Below, one piece after another: positions 12,329-24,505 of a stretch of DNA of 37,823 nucleotides (within the stretch, counting starts at the first letter, position 1; the number at the start of each line of letters is the position of its first letter). The stretch covers positions 1 to 37,823 of the forward strand of contig NZ_JAPCID010000068.1 of NCBI RefSeq assembly GCF_027587175.1, read 5' to 3'. Source of the stretch: Solirubrobacter deserti. GTDB lineage: Bacteria > Actinomycetota > Thermoleophilia > Solirubrobacterales > Solirubrobacteraceae. The position numbers and the translations under genes were made by a program. Under the pieces are notes generated by a model. That model saw nothing but the letters and a program-made list of their open reading frames with translations. It did no database searches and was not told where the DNA came from.

Positions 12329-12334
12329 ATGCTA
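12329..12334 (-). promoter_or_regulatory. candidate -10 box of tyrS (leaderless transcript)
   Basis: Leftward TAGCAT fits TAnnnT and ends 8 nt before the tyrS ATG, the spacing expected when transcription starts at the start codon itself. No Shine-Dalgarno sequence is visible. No clear -35 was found. Confidence 0.5.
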
Positions 12335-12421
12335 GAGTCCGAAGCCCGGCCGGGCCTGGTCCGCCCGCCGTGATCGGCCCGGTTCGAGCCCTCTGCTTGG
12401 CACCGGGGCCCCGCACCTGTC

Positions 12422-14797
12422 ATGAGTGACGAGCGAACCACCACCATCCCGAGCGAGGACGAAGGCCTCAACGGGAACGGCTCGGTGGTCCAGTTCCCGC
12501 GCTCGCGTACGCGCGCGCGTAAGCAGGAGCGGCGGCGGATTCGTCTCTGGCTGCGCCGCAAGCGCAAGAAGCGCTTCCGCATCCGCAAGCTGCGGGTCCT
12601 GATCGTCCTGTTCTTCCTCGGCGTCCTGGCCGCGATCTCGACCGCCTTCGGCATGTTCATGGCGCTCGCGGCAGACCTGCCGAAGCTCGAGAACGCGCCC
12701 GACGTCTCCAAGCCGTCGGTGCTGCTCGACAAGCGCGGCGAGGAGATCGGCACGCTCACCGGCAACGAGCGGCGCATCTACCTCGCCGAGGACCAGATCG
12801 CGGACGTGATGAAGCAGGCGATCGTCGCGATCGAGGACCGGCGTTTCTGGACGAACTCCGGTGTCGACGTCAAGGGCATCGCGCGCGCGGCGTTCCAGAA
12901 CACGACCGAGGGCCGGACCGTCTCGGGCGCCTCCACGATTCCGCAGCAGTACATCAAGATCTCCCTCGCGGCCGAGAACAACCGCACGGCGTTCCAGAAG
13001 CTGCGCGAGGCGGCGCTCGCCTACCAGCTGACGCGCCGGTGGTCCAAGGACCGCATCCTGCGCAACTACCTGAACACGATCTACTTCGGCAACGGCGCGT
13101 ACGGGATCGAGTCCGCGGCGCGCACCTACTTCGGGTACAACCACGACAAGTGCGAGCCGGAGTGCGCGAAGGAGCTGCTCCCGCACGAGGCCGCGATGCT
13201 CGCCGGCATCGTGGCCTCGCCGAGCGCCTACGATCCGGCGCAGCACCCGAAGGCCGCCCGTGAACGCCGCGATCTCGTCCTGCAGCGCATGTTCGAGCAG
13301 GGCTACATCCCGCGCGACGTGTACGAGTACGGCAAGGCGCAGGCTCCTCCGAGCCGGTACGACCTGACGTATCCGAAGGAGGACACGAAGTACCCGTACT
13401 TCACCTCCTGGGTCAAGCAGCAGGTCGTCGACCAGCTCGGCGGCGGCCAGCAGGGCGCGCGGCTCGCGTTCGACGGTGGCCTGAAGGTCAAGACGACGAT
13501 CGACTCGCGCCTGCAGAGCGCCGCGCAGCGGGCGATCAAGGACTGGCTGGGCGAGAGCGGCCCGCGCGCATCGCTCGTCGCCATCTCCAACAAGGACGGC
13601 ATGGTGCGCGCGATGGTCGGCGGTGACGACTCGAAGTTCGACTCGAGCCCGTTCAACCTCGCGACGCAGGGTCAGCGCCAGCCCGGGTCGGCGTTCAAGC
13701 CGTTCGTGCTGGCCGAGGCGCTCAAGCGCGGAATCAGCCCGGGCTCGACCTGGGAGTCCAAGAAGCGCACGTACATCCTCAAGGGCGGCGAGCGCTTCAC
13801 CGTCAACAACTACGACGACTCCTACCTCGGGGTGACGACGCTCGCGAACGCGACGACGTTCTCCGACAACGCCGTCTATGTGCAGGTGGCCAAGGAGGTC
13901 GGGACCAAGCGCGTCGCGCGGCTGGCCCGGGACATGGGCATCCGCACGCCGGTCTCGACCAACCTCGCGGTGGCGCTCGGCGGCCTGCGGCAGGGTGTCA
14001 CGCCGCTCGACATGGCGCACGCGTACCAGACGTTCGCCACCGGCGGACTGCTGGTCACCGGCAGCCTCTCGCCCGGGCAGAGCGAGAAGAAGCGGCCCGT
14101 GCCCGGCCCGGTGGGCATCGAGCGCATGCAGCAGGGCGAGGGCAAGAAGGCCAAGGTCGTGGAGACCGCTGACGGCCGGCGCATGGTCAACAAGCGCGAG
14201 CGCCGGCGGGTGCTCAAGCCCGAGATCGCCTCGGAGGTCTCGCGCATCCTGCAGACCGTCGTCAAGGACGGCACCGCCGAGCGGGCGCAGATCCCCGGCG
14301 TGATGGTGGCGGGCAAGACCGGCACCACCGAGTCCTACGGCGACGCCTGGTTCGTCGGCTGGACGAAGGAGTACACCGTCGCCGTCTGGGTCGGCTACCC
14401 GGACGAGTTCAAGCCGATGGAGACCGAGTTCCGGGGCGAGCCGGTCGCGGGCGGCACCTACCCCGCCGCGATCTGGAAGAGCTTCATGATGTCGCTGCTG
14501 AAGGTCGACCCGCTGCCCAAGGCCGACGGCGGTGACGGCCGCGCGAAGCCGTCCCCGACGCCGGGCACGGTGACCCCGGGCGTGACCCCGGCGCCCACCG
14601 CGGTCCCGCCCTCGGCCAACGACACCCAGCAGACCCCGCCCACGGAGGAGACGGCGCCGCCGCCGGCCACCGAGCCGGAGGTCACCCCGCCGCCGGTGGC
14701 GACGCCGCCCCCGACGGCCACCGAGCCGCCGCCCACCGACCCAGGGGCCGGCGGGGTCCAGCCGCCGGCCACCGACGGCGCCGGCGCGACCGGCTGA
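12422..14797 (+). CDS. class A penicillin-binding protein (bifunctional transglycosylase/transpeptidase)
   Basis: 791 residues. Polymerises lipid II and cross-links peptidoglycan at the outer face of the membrane. Order: a very basic cytoplasmic N terminus (28-58), one membrane helix (about 59-84), a GT51 transglycosylase with catalytic Glu138 in EDRRFW, the GASTIPQQ motif (169-176) and the RKLREA-type helix, then the transpeptidase with SAFK (Ser423, Lys426), SDN (481-483) and KTGT (632-635). The tail from about 706 is Pro/Thr-rich and probably wall-spanning. In the GT51 motif the usual His of EDxxFxxHxG is Asn (TNSG). Divergent from tyrS with 101 bp between starts; its stop is 1 bp from the convergent glycosylase stop. 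Confidence 0.95.
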   Translation: MSDERTTTIPSEDEGLNGNGSVVQFPRSRTRARKQERRRIRLWLRRKRKKRFRIRKLRVLIVLFFLGVLAAISTAFGMFMALAADLPKLENAPDVSKPSVLLDKRGEEIGTLTGNERRIYLAEDQIADVMKQAIVAIEDRRFWTNSGVDVKGIARAAFQNTTEGRTVSGASTIPQQYIKISLAAENNRTAFQKLREAALAYQLTRRWSKDRILRNYLNTIYFGNGAYGIESAARTYFGYNHDKCEPECAKELLPHEAAMLAGIVASPSAYDPAQHPKAARERRDLVLQRMFEQGYIPRDVYEYGKAQAPPSRYDLTYPKEDTKYPYFTSWVKQQVVDQLGGGQQGARLAFDGGLKVKTTIDSRLQSAAQRAIKDWLGESGPRASLVAISNKDGMVRAMVGGDDSKFDSSPFNLATQGQRQPGSAFKPFVLAEALKRGISPGSTWESKKRTYILKGGERFTVNNYDDSYLGVTTLANATTFSDNAVYVQVAKEVGTKRVARLARDMGIRTPVSTNLAVALGGLRQGVTPLDMAHAYQTFATGGLLVTGSLSPGQSEKKRPVPGPVGIERMQQGEGKKAKVVETADGRRMVNKRERRRVLKPEIASEVSRILQTVVKDGTAERAQIPGVMVAGKTGTTESYGDAWFVGWTKEYTVAVWVGYPDEFKPMETEFRGEPVAGGTYPAAIWKSFMMSLLKVDPLPKADGGDGRAKPSPTPGTVTPGVTPAPTAVPPSANDTQQTPPTEETAPPPATEPEVTPPPVATPPPTATEPPPTDPGAGGVQPPATDGAGATG

Positions 14798-14798
14798 C

Positions 14799-15461
14799 TT
14801 ACGCCGCGAGCGAAGCGCGGAACCCGGGCGGCCAGGGCCGGGACACGTCGCGGACGCCCAGGGCGCAGAACCGCCACGGCAGCTCGGCGGCCTTGGTGAT
14901 CCCGATCCGCGTCCCCGTGACGTACTCCAATGGCTCGCCGCGACGGATCACGATCGGCCCGTCGACGAGCGAGGTGTCGTTCTCGGTCAACCCGATGCCC
15001 ATCGCCTGAGTCAGCTTGCCCGGCCCGTTGCACAGCTCGGCGCCGCCGCGCCGCTCGCGCATCGCCGCCAGGCCCTCGAGCGGTTCCAGCGCGCGGATGA
15101 GCACCGCCGCGCCGACGTCCTCCGGTTCGCACACCGCGTTGAGCAGCGCGTGGATGCCGTAGGACCGGTACACGTACGCCGTGCCGGGGCCGCGGAACAG
15201 GACCGACGTGCGGGCGGTCAGGCCGACATAGGCGTGGCAGGCGGCCTCGCTCATGTGGTAGGCCTCCGTCTCCACGATCCTGCCGGCACAGCCCTCGAAC
15301 TCGACGATGCAGCCGAGCAGATCCGGCGCCACCTCGAGCACCGGCCGGTCGTAGAACGCGGTCTCTAAGAGGTCCGATCCAGCGCTGCCTTCGCGTGGGC
15401 GAGCTGCTCGCGCACGCGCGCCAGCGCGGTCCCGCCCTCGCTCTCCTTGGACTCCAGCCAC
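14799..15461 (-). CDS. mpg: DNA-3-methyladenine glycosylase (Mpg/AAG family)
   Basis: 220 residues from the GTG at 15461. Excises alkylated purines in base-excision repair. Diagnostic motifs: VAPDLLGC near the N terminus, RIVETEAY with the catalytic Glu, YVYRSYGIHALLNAV and NGPGKLTQAMGI. The start is uncertain. The GTG at 15461 overlaps the end of argH by 97 bp and gives about 20 more residues than usual, while the next in-frame GTG (15341) removes part of the conserved N terminus. The overlap points to translational coupling with argH. The gene ends 1 bp from the PBP stop codon on the other strand. Confidence 0.9.
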   Translation of the reverse strand: MAGVQGERGRDRAGARARAARPREGSAGSDLLETAFYDRPVLEVAPDLLGCIVEFEGCAGRIVETEAYHMSEAACHAYVGLTARTSVLFRGPGTAYVYRSYGIHALLNAVCEPEDVGAAVLIRALEPLEGLAAMRERRGGAELCNGPGKLTQAMGIGLTENDTSLVDGPIVIRRGEPLEYVTGTRIGITKAAELPWRFCALGVRDVSRPWPPGFRASLAA

Positions 15462-16732
15462 GCCCCTTGGGATAGCACCGCGTAGAAGTCGTCGTCCAGG
15501 ACCTCAGAGTGCTCGCGGAGCTCCTCGCGGGTCAGCTGGGAGAGCACGCGGCCCGACTCGACCGCGGTCCGGACCAGCCCGGCGACCACGCCGTGCGCCT
15601 GCCGGAACGGGACGCCGCGCTTGACGAGCATGTCGGCGACATCGACGGCGGCGAGCATCTCGTCCGTCGCGGCGGCGGCGAGCCGCTCGCGCTTGAACGT
15701 CATGGACTCGAGCATCCCGCGGGCGGCGGCCAGGGACAGCTCCAGCGTGTCCACGGCGTCGAACAGGTGCTCCTTGTCCTCCTGCATGTCCTTGTTGTAG
15801 GTCAGCGGCAGCGCGTGCATCACACCGTGGAGGCCGCTCAGATGGGACACGATCCGCGGCGCCTTCGCCCGCAGCAGCTCCGCGGCGTCCGGGTTCTTCT
15901 TCTGCGGCATGATCGACGACGACGAAGCCCAGTCGTCGCGCACCTCGCAGAAGCCGAACTCCTCCGAGCTCCACAGCACGATCTCGGCGCCGAGCCGTGA
16001 CAGATGCGTCGCGCAGGTGGCGGCCGCGTTCAGGTAGTCGAGCACGAAGTCGCGGTTGGAGACCGCGTCGATCGAGTTCGGCACCACGCCCGCGAACCCG
16101 AGCTCGGACGCCACCAGCCGGCGATCCGTCGCGAAGTTCACGCCGGCCAGCGCGCCCGCGCCCAGCGGCAGCTCGCTCGTCCCGCCCAGCACCAGCTCGA
16201 ACCGCGCGGCATCGCGCCGGAACATCCAGAAGTAGGCCAGCAGGTGATGCGAGAGATACACCGGCTGCGCGCGCTGCAGGTGCGTGTAGCCGGGCATCGG
16301 CCAGTCCAGGTGCGCCTCGGCCACGCGCACGAGCACGGTCTGCAGGTCCTGCAGCGCCTCGATCGCCCGCAACGCGTGCGCGCGGGTGAACATCGCCATG
16401 TCGGTCGCGACCTGGTCGTTGCGCGAACGCGCGGTGTGCAGCTTGCCGCCCACCGCGCCGACGATCTCGGTCAGCCGCCGCTCGACGGCCATGTGGATGT
16501 CCTCGTCGTCTTCGAGGAACTTGAACTCGTTGGCGTCGAGCTCGGCCTGGACGCGATCGAGGCCCTTGAGCAGCTCGTCGCGGTCGGCGTCGGTGATGAT
16601 CCCGGCCGCCGCGAGCATCGTCGCGTGCGCGCGCGACTGCTCGACGTCATAGGGATAGAGGCGCCAATCGAAGCCGATCGACGCGTTCATCGTCACGAAG
16701 ACGGGATCCGGAGGCAGGGAGAAGCGGGACAT
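15365..16732 (-). CDS. argH: argininosuccinate lyase
   Basis: 455 residues. Cleaves argininosuccinate to arginine and fumarate, the last step of arginine synthesis. The fumarase/lyase superfamily signatures are present: HTARSRNDQ (99-107), YTHLQRAQP (149-157) with the His used in catalysis, and the flexible loop SSSIMPQKKNPD (271-282). The usual N-terminal WGGRF is reduced to SRF. The start is 21 bp from the divergent acetyltransferase, so the promoters must overlap coding sequence, or argH starts later (in-frame ATG at residue 15). No other arginine gene lies next to it. Confidence 0.96.
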   Translation of the reverse strand: MSRFSLPPDPVFVTMNASIGFDWRLYPYDVEQSRAHATMLAAAGIITDADRDELLKGLDRVQAELDANEFKFLEDDEDIHMAVERRLTEIVGAVGGKLHTARSRNDQVATDMAMFTRAHALRAIEALQDLQTVLVRVAEAHLDWPMPGYTHLQRAQPVYLSHHLLAYFWMFRRDAARFELVLGGTSELPLGAGALAGVNFATDRRLVASELGFAGVVPNSIDAVSNRDFVLDYLNAAATCATHLSRLGAEIVLWSSEEFGFCEVRDDWASSSSIMPQKKNPDAAELLRAKAPRIVSHLSGLHGVMHALPLTYNKDMQEDKEHLFDAVDTLELSLAAARGMLESMTFKRERLAAAATDEMLAAVDVADMLVKRGVPFRQAHGVVAGLVRTAVESGRVLSQLTREELREHSEVLDDDFYAVLSQGAWLESKESEGGTALARVREQLAHAKAALDRTS

Positions 16733-16753
16733 CGCCCGCCATCATGACCAAAG

Positions 16754-17371
16754 ATGGATTTGCTCGTCCGCCCCGCACGCCCCGAGGACGCCGCCGCGCA
16801 GCTGCTCTTCGAGTCGGCGAAGCCGTACTACACCGCCTACGCCGGCAGCGAACGCGGGGCGCTGCGGCTGCTGCAGCGCGTGTGGGCGCACCGAGGGCAC
16901 GCCGCCAGCTACGAGTACGCGCTGCTGGCGACCCATCAGGAGGAGATCGTCGGCGTGATGGCCGGCTTCCCCGTCCGCGACGGTGATCGCCTGAGCCGGC
17001 GCTTCATCCGCCTCACGCTCCCGCGCGTGGCCCCGTGGCGCCTTCACCGCACGTTCGCGCACCTGTACGCGGCGGGCGGCGTCGCGCCGCACCCGCCGCT
17101 CGACGCCTACTACGTCGACGCGCTCGCGGTGCACGCCCACCACCGCCGCCAGGGCGTCGCGCAGCGCCTGCTCAAGGCTGCCGAGGAGCAGGCCGCACGC
17201 GCGGGTTGCATGCGGATCGCGCTCGACACGGGCCTGCAGAACCGCCCGGCCCGCGCCCTCTACGACGCGTACGGCTTCCGGGAGCGCGAGATCCGCCGCG
17301 CCCCCAGCGACCGCATCGCCAAGTTCCTAGGCGGCCCCGGCTTTGTGGGCTACCTGAAGGACGTCGCCTAG
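16754..17371 (+). CDS. GNAT-family N-acetyltransferase
   Basis: 205 residues. The acetyl-CoA binding signature is in VHAHHRRQGVAQRLL (about 131-145, R/Q-x-x-G-x-A type), followed by the helix AAEEQAARAGC and the NRPARALYDAYGF segment typical of GNAT motif B. The substrate is unknown. No clear Shine-Dalgarno sequence precedes the ATG. The 3' end overlaps the convergent DegT-family gene by 45 bp. Confidence 0.88.
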   Translation: MDLLVRPARPEDAAAQLLFESAKPYYTAYAGSERGALRLLQRVWAHRGHAASYEYALLATHQEEIVGVMAGFPVRDGDRLSRRFIRLTLPRVAPWRLHRTFAHLYAAGGVAPHPPLDAYYVDALAVHAHHRRQGVAQRLLKAAEEQAARAGCMRIALDTGLQNRPARALYDAYGFREREIRRAPSDRIAKFLGGPGFVGYLKDVA

Positions 17372-18441
17372 CTTCTCCGCCACCTCGGCGACCTGCGACT
17401 CGGTCAGCTCCGGGAAGAAGGGCAGCGCGATCGACCGCGCCGCGACGTCCTCGCAGACCGGAAACTCGCCCTCGCGGTGGCCGAACGCCTCGCGGTAGAA
17501 GCTCATCAGGTGGATCGCGGGCAGGTACGGCTTGGACTGCACGCCACGCTCCAGCAGCGCCCGGACCGTGTCGTCGCGGTCCACGCCGCGCGGCAGCTGG
17601 ACGACGAACACGAACCAGCCGCGTACGTCACCGCCCAAGTCCTCGCACGGGAGCTCGAGACCCTCGACGCCGGCCAGGGCCTCCCGATACCGCGCCGCCA
17701 CCCGCGCGCGGTCCGCGAGCATCCCGTCCAGCCGGTCGAGCTGGGCGAGCCCGAGCGCGCACGCGATGTCCGTGAGGCGGTAGTTGAAGCCGAGCCGGTC
17801 GTGGTCGAGCCAGCCCATGTCCGGCGCGCGGCCCTGGTTGCGCTCGGAGTCCACGCGCACCTTCATGTCGGCCGAGCCCATGGTGAGCATCCCGCCCTCG
17901 CCCGTGGTGAGCTGCTTGTTGGCGTAGAAGCCGAACGCGGCGGGATGGCCGCGCCCGCCCACCCGCACGCCGTCGGCGTGGACGGCCCCGAGCGCCTCGC
18001 ATGCGTCCTCGACGATCGGCAGTCCGTGCCGCTCGAGCGCCGGCGTGTCGGCGGGGTAGCCGAAGATGTGCACCGGCAACAGCGCGGTGGTCCGCTCCGT
18101 GATCGCCGCGGCCGCCGCCTCGACGTCGAGGTTGAGCGTCACCGGGTCGATGTCGACGAAGACGGGGCGCGCGCGCTCGTACAGGATCGAGTTCGCGCTC
18201 GCGACGAACGAGAACGGCGACGTGATCACCTCGTCGCCCTCGCTCACGCCGACCGCCCGCAGCGCGAGGTGCAGCGCGGCCGTGCCGGACGAGACGGCGG
18301 ACGCGTGCGCGGCCCCGACCTTCGCCGCGAACCCCCGCTCGAAGGCGGGGACGCGCGGGCCCAAGGACAGGTACCGGGAGCGCAGGACCTCGACGACCGC
18401 GTCCTCCTCCTCGCGGCCCAGGACGGGCCGGGCGACCGGGA

Positions 18442-18445
<4 letters not shown>
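17327..18445 (-). CDS. DegT/DnrJ/EryC1/StrS-family PLP aminotransferase
   Basis: 372 residues from a GTG whose last bases overlap the cimA stop (GTGA), so the two are probably translationally coupled. The family usually aminates keto-sugars bound to nucleotides. Visible landmarks: SSGTAALHLAL (52-62, phosphate binding), VEDACEALGA (145-154, Asp for the PLP ring), FYANKQLTTGEGG with catalytic Lys177, RLTDIACALGLAQ, and GVQSKPYLPAIHLM near the C terminus. It is the last gene of the leu-cimA operon, where such an enzyme is unexpected. It may make a surface or antibiotic-type amino sugar and simply share the transcript, or act on a non-sugar keto acid; the sequence does not decide. Confidence 0.88.
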
Positions 18446-19997
<1,552 letters not shown>

Positions 19998-20001
<4 letters not shown>

Positions 20002-20924
20002 GAGACCGCGGCGGGCACCCGGTCCAGCCAGTGCGCGTAGCGCTCCGAGCGCCCGTGCAGGGCGTCCTCGAAGATGGCCTGGATCTCGGTCGTGACCGGG
20101 CCGCGCGTGCCGTCGCCGACCGTCAGGTCGTCGACCTCGCGGATCGGCGTCAGCTCGGCCGCGGTGCCGGTCATGAAGATCTCGTCGGCGCGGTAGAGCT
20201 CGCCGCGCGCGATGTCGCGCTCGATCACCTCGTAGCCCTGGTCGCGCAGGATCTCGATCGCGGCCGCGCGGTTGATGCCCTCGAGGATGTCGTTGGCAAA
20301 GCCCGGCGTGTGCACGACACCGTCCTTGACCAGGAACAGGTTCTCGCCCGTCCCCTCGCACACGTAGCCGTTGGAGTCGAGCAGGATCGCCTCCTCGTAG
20401 CCGGCCTTGTCGGCCTCGATCTTCGCCAGGATCGAGTTCAGGTACTGGCCGCCGGCCTTGGCCGTCGGGATCAGCGCGTCGGAAGAGATCCGCCGCCACG
20501 AGGACACCCGCGCGCGGACGCCGGACACCTTGCCCTCTTCGCCGAGGTACGCACCCCACGCCCACACGGCGATGATCACCTCGACCGGGCAGTCGAGCGG
20601 GTACAGGCCCATCGGCCCGGCCCCGCGGAACACGAGCGGCCGGATGTAACACGACTTCAGACCGGATGCGGTGATCGTCTCGAACGTCGCGGCGCGGATC
20701 TCGTCCTTGGAGTACGGGATCTCCATGTGGTAGAGCGCGGCGGACCGGAACAGCCGGTCGATGTGGTCCTGGTGGCGGAACACGGCCGAGCCGCCTTCGG
20801 GCGTCTCGTACGCGCGCACACCCTCGAACACGCTCGTCCCGTAGTGCAGCGCGTGCGTGAGCACCCCGACCTTGGCGTCCTCGTGCGCGACGAGGTCGCC
20901 GTTCATCCAGATCTGATGGCTCAC
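19998..20924 (-). CDS. ilvE: branched-chain amino acid aminotransferase (class IV)
   Basis: 308 residues, GTG start one base after the leuB stop (an ATG six codons later is the alternative, but it would cut the conserved IWMNG opening). Fold-type IV PLP enzyme: LTHALHYGTSVFEGVRAY (22-39) and LIPTAKAGGQYLNS with Lys156 as the PLP-binding residue. It catalyses the final transamination giving Leu, Ile and Val. It overlaps cimA by four bases. Confidence 0.95.
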
Positions 20925-20925
20925 G

Positions 20926-21951
<1,026 letters not shown>

Positions 21952-21964
21952 AAGTTGCGGGACC

Positions 21965-22525
21965 CTACAGATTCAGGGTGACCGGCCCGGGCCGCTCACG
22001 CGTGGACTCGTACTCGCCGATCTCGTCGGCGTTCTGCAGCGTGAGCGCGATGTCGTCGAGCCCGTTGAGCAGGCGGTGGCGACGATCGGCGTCGAGCTCG
22101 AACGGCACGGCGCGGCCGGCGAAGCGCACTTCCAGCGCCTCGAGGTCGACCTCGGCCTCGCCCGCCTCCATCACGGCCTTCACGTCCTCCTCCGGGAGCA
22201 CGACCGGCAGCAGGCCGATCTTCGTGCAGTTGGAGAAGAAGATGTCGGCGAAGGAGGACGCGATGATGGCCTGGAAGCCGTAGTCCTGCAGCGCCCACGG
22301 TGCGTGCTCGCGGCTCGACCCGCAGCCGAAGTTCGGGCCCGTGGCGAGGATCGGGTTCTTGGGCAGCGACCAGCCGGGTTCCTGCGCCCAGTCGTAGAAC
22401 AGGAACTCGCCGAAGCCGGTGCGCTCGATGCGCTTGAGGAACTGCTTGGGGATGATCTGGTCCGTGTCCACGTCGGCGCGCGCCAACGTCGACACCTTCC
22501 CGGAGACGACCTTGACGGGCTCCAT
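21965..22525 (-). CDS. leuD: 3-isopropylmalate dehydratase small subunit
   Basis: 186 residues. Swivel domain of the aconitase-family isomerase. GPNFGCGSSREHAPWAL (63-79) is the family signature and contacts the substrate carboxylate. The DVDTDQIIPKQFL opening is typical. The ATG follows the leuC stop codon with no gap, so the two subunits are probably co-translated. Confidence 0.96.
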   Translation of the reverse strand: MEPVKVVSGKVSTLARADVDTDQIIPKQFLKRIERTGFGEFLFYDWAQEPGWSLPKNPILATGPNFGCGSSREHAPWALQDYGFQAIIASSFADIFFSNCTKIGLLPVVLPEEDVKAVMEAGEAEVDLEALEVRFAGRAVPFELDADRRHRLLNGLDDIALTLQNADEIGEYESTRERPGPVTLNL

Positions 22526-23896
22526 TTAGTTCCACTCCCGGATGTCGACGAAGCGGCCCTCGATCGCGGCGGCGGCGGCCATCGCCGGGGACACCAGGTG
22601 GGTGCGCCCGCCGCGGCCCTGACGGCCCTCGAAGTTGCGGTTGGAGGTGGACGCGCAGCGCTCGCCTGGGTCCAGCGTGTCCGGGTTCATGCCCAGGCAC
22701 ATCGAGCAGCCCGCGGTGCGCCAGTCGAAGCCGGCCTCGCGGAAGATCTGGTCCAGGCCCTCCTGCTCGGCCTGCTTTGCCACCTGCACCGAGCCCGGCA
22801 CGACCATCGCGTTCTTGACCGTGGACGCGACCCTGCGGCCCTTGATCATCTCGGCGGCGGCGCGCAGGTCGCCGATGCGGCCGTTGGTGCAGGAGCCGAT
22901 GAAGACCCGGTCCAGCTTGAGCTCGGTGATCGGCGTGCCCGCCTCCAGGCCCATGTAGACCAGCGAGCGCTCGTCGGTCTCGGTCTCCGGCGCGGGCACC
23001 GCCTCCGCGACGCCCACGACCTGGCCGGGCGTGGTGCCCCAGGTGACCAGCGGCGAGATCTGCGACGCGTCGACGGTGATCTCGCGGTCGAACGTCGCGC
23101 CCTCGTCGGTCTTCAGCGTCTTCCAGTACGCGACGGCCGCTTCGAAGTCCTCGGGCGCGCCGACGCGTCCGCGCACCCACTCGAACGTCGTCTCGTCCGG
23201 CGCGATCATGCCCGCGCGGCCGCCGCCCTCGATCGTCATGTTGCAGATCGTCATCCGCTCCTCCATCGAGAGGGAGCGGATCAGGTCACCGGAGTACTCG
23301 ACGACATGGCCGGCGGCGCCGTTGGTGCCCATCTGGCCGATCGTGCCGAGGATCAGGTCCTTGGCGGTCACGCCGTGGCCGAGCTCGCCCACGTAGTTGA
23401 TCCGCATCGACTTCGGCTTGGGCTGGGAGAGGGTCTGCGTGGCGAGGACGTGCTCGACCTCGCTCGTACCGATGCCGAACGCGAGCGCCCCGAACGCGCC
23501 GTGCGTCGCCGTGTGGGAGTCGCCGCACACGATCGTCATGCCGGGCTGGGTGACGCCCAGCTCCGGGCCGATGATGTGCACGATCCCCTGGCGGTCGGAG
23601 CCGAGCGAGTAGACCGGGATGCCGAACTCGTCGCAGTTGGCCTCCAGCGCCTCCACCTGACGGCGGGAGAGGGCGTCGCGGATCTTCGCGCTCACCGGCG
23701 TGCCGTCCGTCGGCACGTTGTGGTCGGCCGTCGCGAGCGTGCGGTCCGGCCGGCGCACCTCGCGCCCGGCGAGCCGGAGGCCCTCGAAGGCCTGCGGGCT
23801 CGTCACCTCGTGCACGAGGTGCAGGTCGATGAAGATCAGGTTCGGCGCGATCTCGTGCGCGGACCAGATCTTGTCGAACAGCGTGGTGGGGGTCAT
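22526..23896 (-). CDS. leuC: 3-isopropylmalate dehydratase large subunit
   Basis: 456 residues. Carries the [4Fe-4S] cluster, with Cys336 in GSCTNGR and Cys397 and Cys400 in GCSMCLGMN. The aconitase motif [13 protein letters not shown] is at 124-136. With LeuD it isomerises 2- and 3-isopropylmalate and, by family knowledge, citramalate to 3-methylmalate. Its ATG overlaps the regulator stop (ATGA). Confidence 0.97.
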   Translation of the reverse strand: MTPTTLFDKIWSAHEIAPNLIFIDLHLVHEVTSPQAFEGLRLAGREVRRPDRTLATADHNVPTDGTPVSAKIRDALSRRQVEALEANCDEFGIPVYSLGSDRQGIVHIIGPELGVTQPGMTIVCGDSHTATHGAFGALAFGIGTSEVEHVLATQTLSQPKPKSMRINYVGELGHGVTAKDLILGTIGQMGTNGAAGHVVEYSGDLIRSLSMEERMTICNMTIEGGGRAGMIAPDETTFEWVRGRVGAPEDFEAAVAYWKTLKTDEGATFDREITVDASQISPLVTWGTTPGQVVGVAEAVPAPETETDERSLVYMGLEAGTPITELKLDRVFIGSCTNGRIGDLRAAAEMIKGRRVASTVKNAMVVPGSVQVAKQAEQEGLDQIFREAGFDWRTAGCSMCLGMNPDTLDPGERCASTSNRNFEGRQGRGGRTHLVSPAMAAAAAIEGRFVDIREWN

Positions 23897-24477
23897 GAGC
23901 GGCGCAGGCCCGCCGACACGATCGCCAGCAAGACGGCCTCCTCCTTCCCGAGGTTGGCGAAGTGGTGGGGTAGATCAGCGTCGAAGGTCACGCAGTCACC
24001 CGCGTGCAGCTCGTGTTGAGCGTCTTCGACGTGCAGGGTCAGGGTGCCGCGCTCGATCAGCGCGGTCTCGCGCGCGCCCGCCTCATGCCGAGGCGGGTCG
24101 CCCGGGCCGCCGGTGACGGCGCCGGGAGCGAGCGTGTGACGCGTGACCTCGGCGCGCAGGCCGGGCAGCGGCGGCGTGAGGAGCTCGTACGCGTGGCCGC
24201 CCGCACCGCCGCGGCGACCTTCGCCCCGACGCACGATCGACACGGCGCTCTCCTCGTCCAGGCGCAGGAGCTGCGACAGGCGCAGCTCCAGCCCTGAGGC
24301 GATGCGGCTGGCCACCTGCAGCGTCGGGCTCGTCTCTCCGCGCTCGACCTGGCTGAGCATCGGAGCGGAGACGCCGGAGCGCTCGGCGAGGTCGCGCAGG
24401 GAGAGATCCATCGCCTCCCTGAGCGCCTTGACGCGCGGACCGACGGCCGCGACGGTGGGATCGGCAGCTGCCGCCAT
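23893..24477 (-). CDS. HTH-XRE/cupin transcriptional regulator, first gene of the leu operon
   Basis: 194 residues. Residues about 15-74 are an XRE-type helix-turn-helix ([18 protein letters not shown], then [17 protein letters not shown]). Residues about 105-190 are a cupin fold ([36 protein letters not shown]) that probably binds a small effector. It is translationally coupled to leuC, so it should control, or at least be co-produced with, the branched-chain pathway; the effector is unknown. No Shine-Dalgarno sequence precedes the ATG. A TAACGT box inside a perfect palindrome ends 9 nt upstream, suggesting a leaderless, self-regulated transcript. Confidence 0.9.
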   Translation of the reverse strand: MAAAADPTVAAVGPRVKALREAMDLSLRDLAERSGVSAPMLSQVERGETSPTLQVASRIASGLELRLSQLLRLDEESAVSIVRRGEGRRGGAGGHAYELLTPPLPGLRAEVTRHTLAPGAVTGGPGDPPRHEAGARETALIERGTLTLHVEDAQHELHAGDCVTFDADLPHHFANLGKEEAVLLAIVSAGLRRS

Positions 24478-24479
24478 GT

Positions 24480-24505
24480 CGCCTGTACGTTATCACGTAC
24501 AGGCG
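24480..24505 (-). promoter_or_regulatory. 26-bp perfect palindrome over the regulator promoter (candidate operator)
   Basis: Arms CGCCTGTACGT and ACGTACAGGCG flank a 4-bp centre (TATC). It starts 2 bp upstream of the regulator ATG. Read leftward, TAACGT (24487-24492) fits a TAnnnT -10 box 9 nt before the ATG and lies inside the palindrome, so a bound dimer would block it. Autorepression by the HTH-cupin protein is the simplest reading, but it is inferred. Confidence 0.75.
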
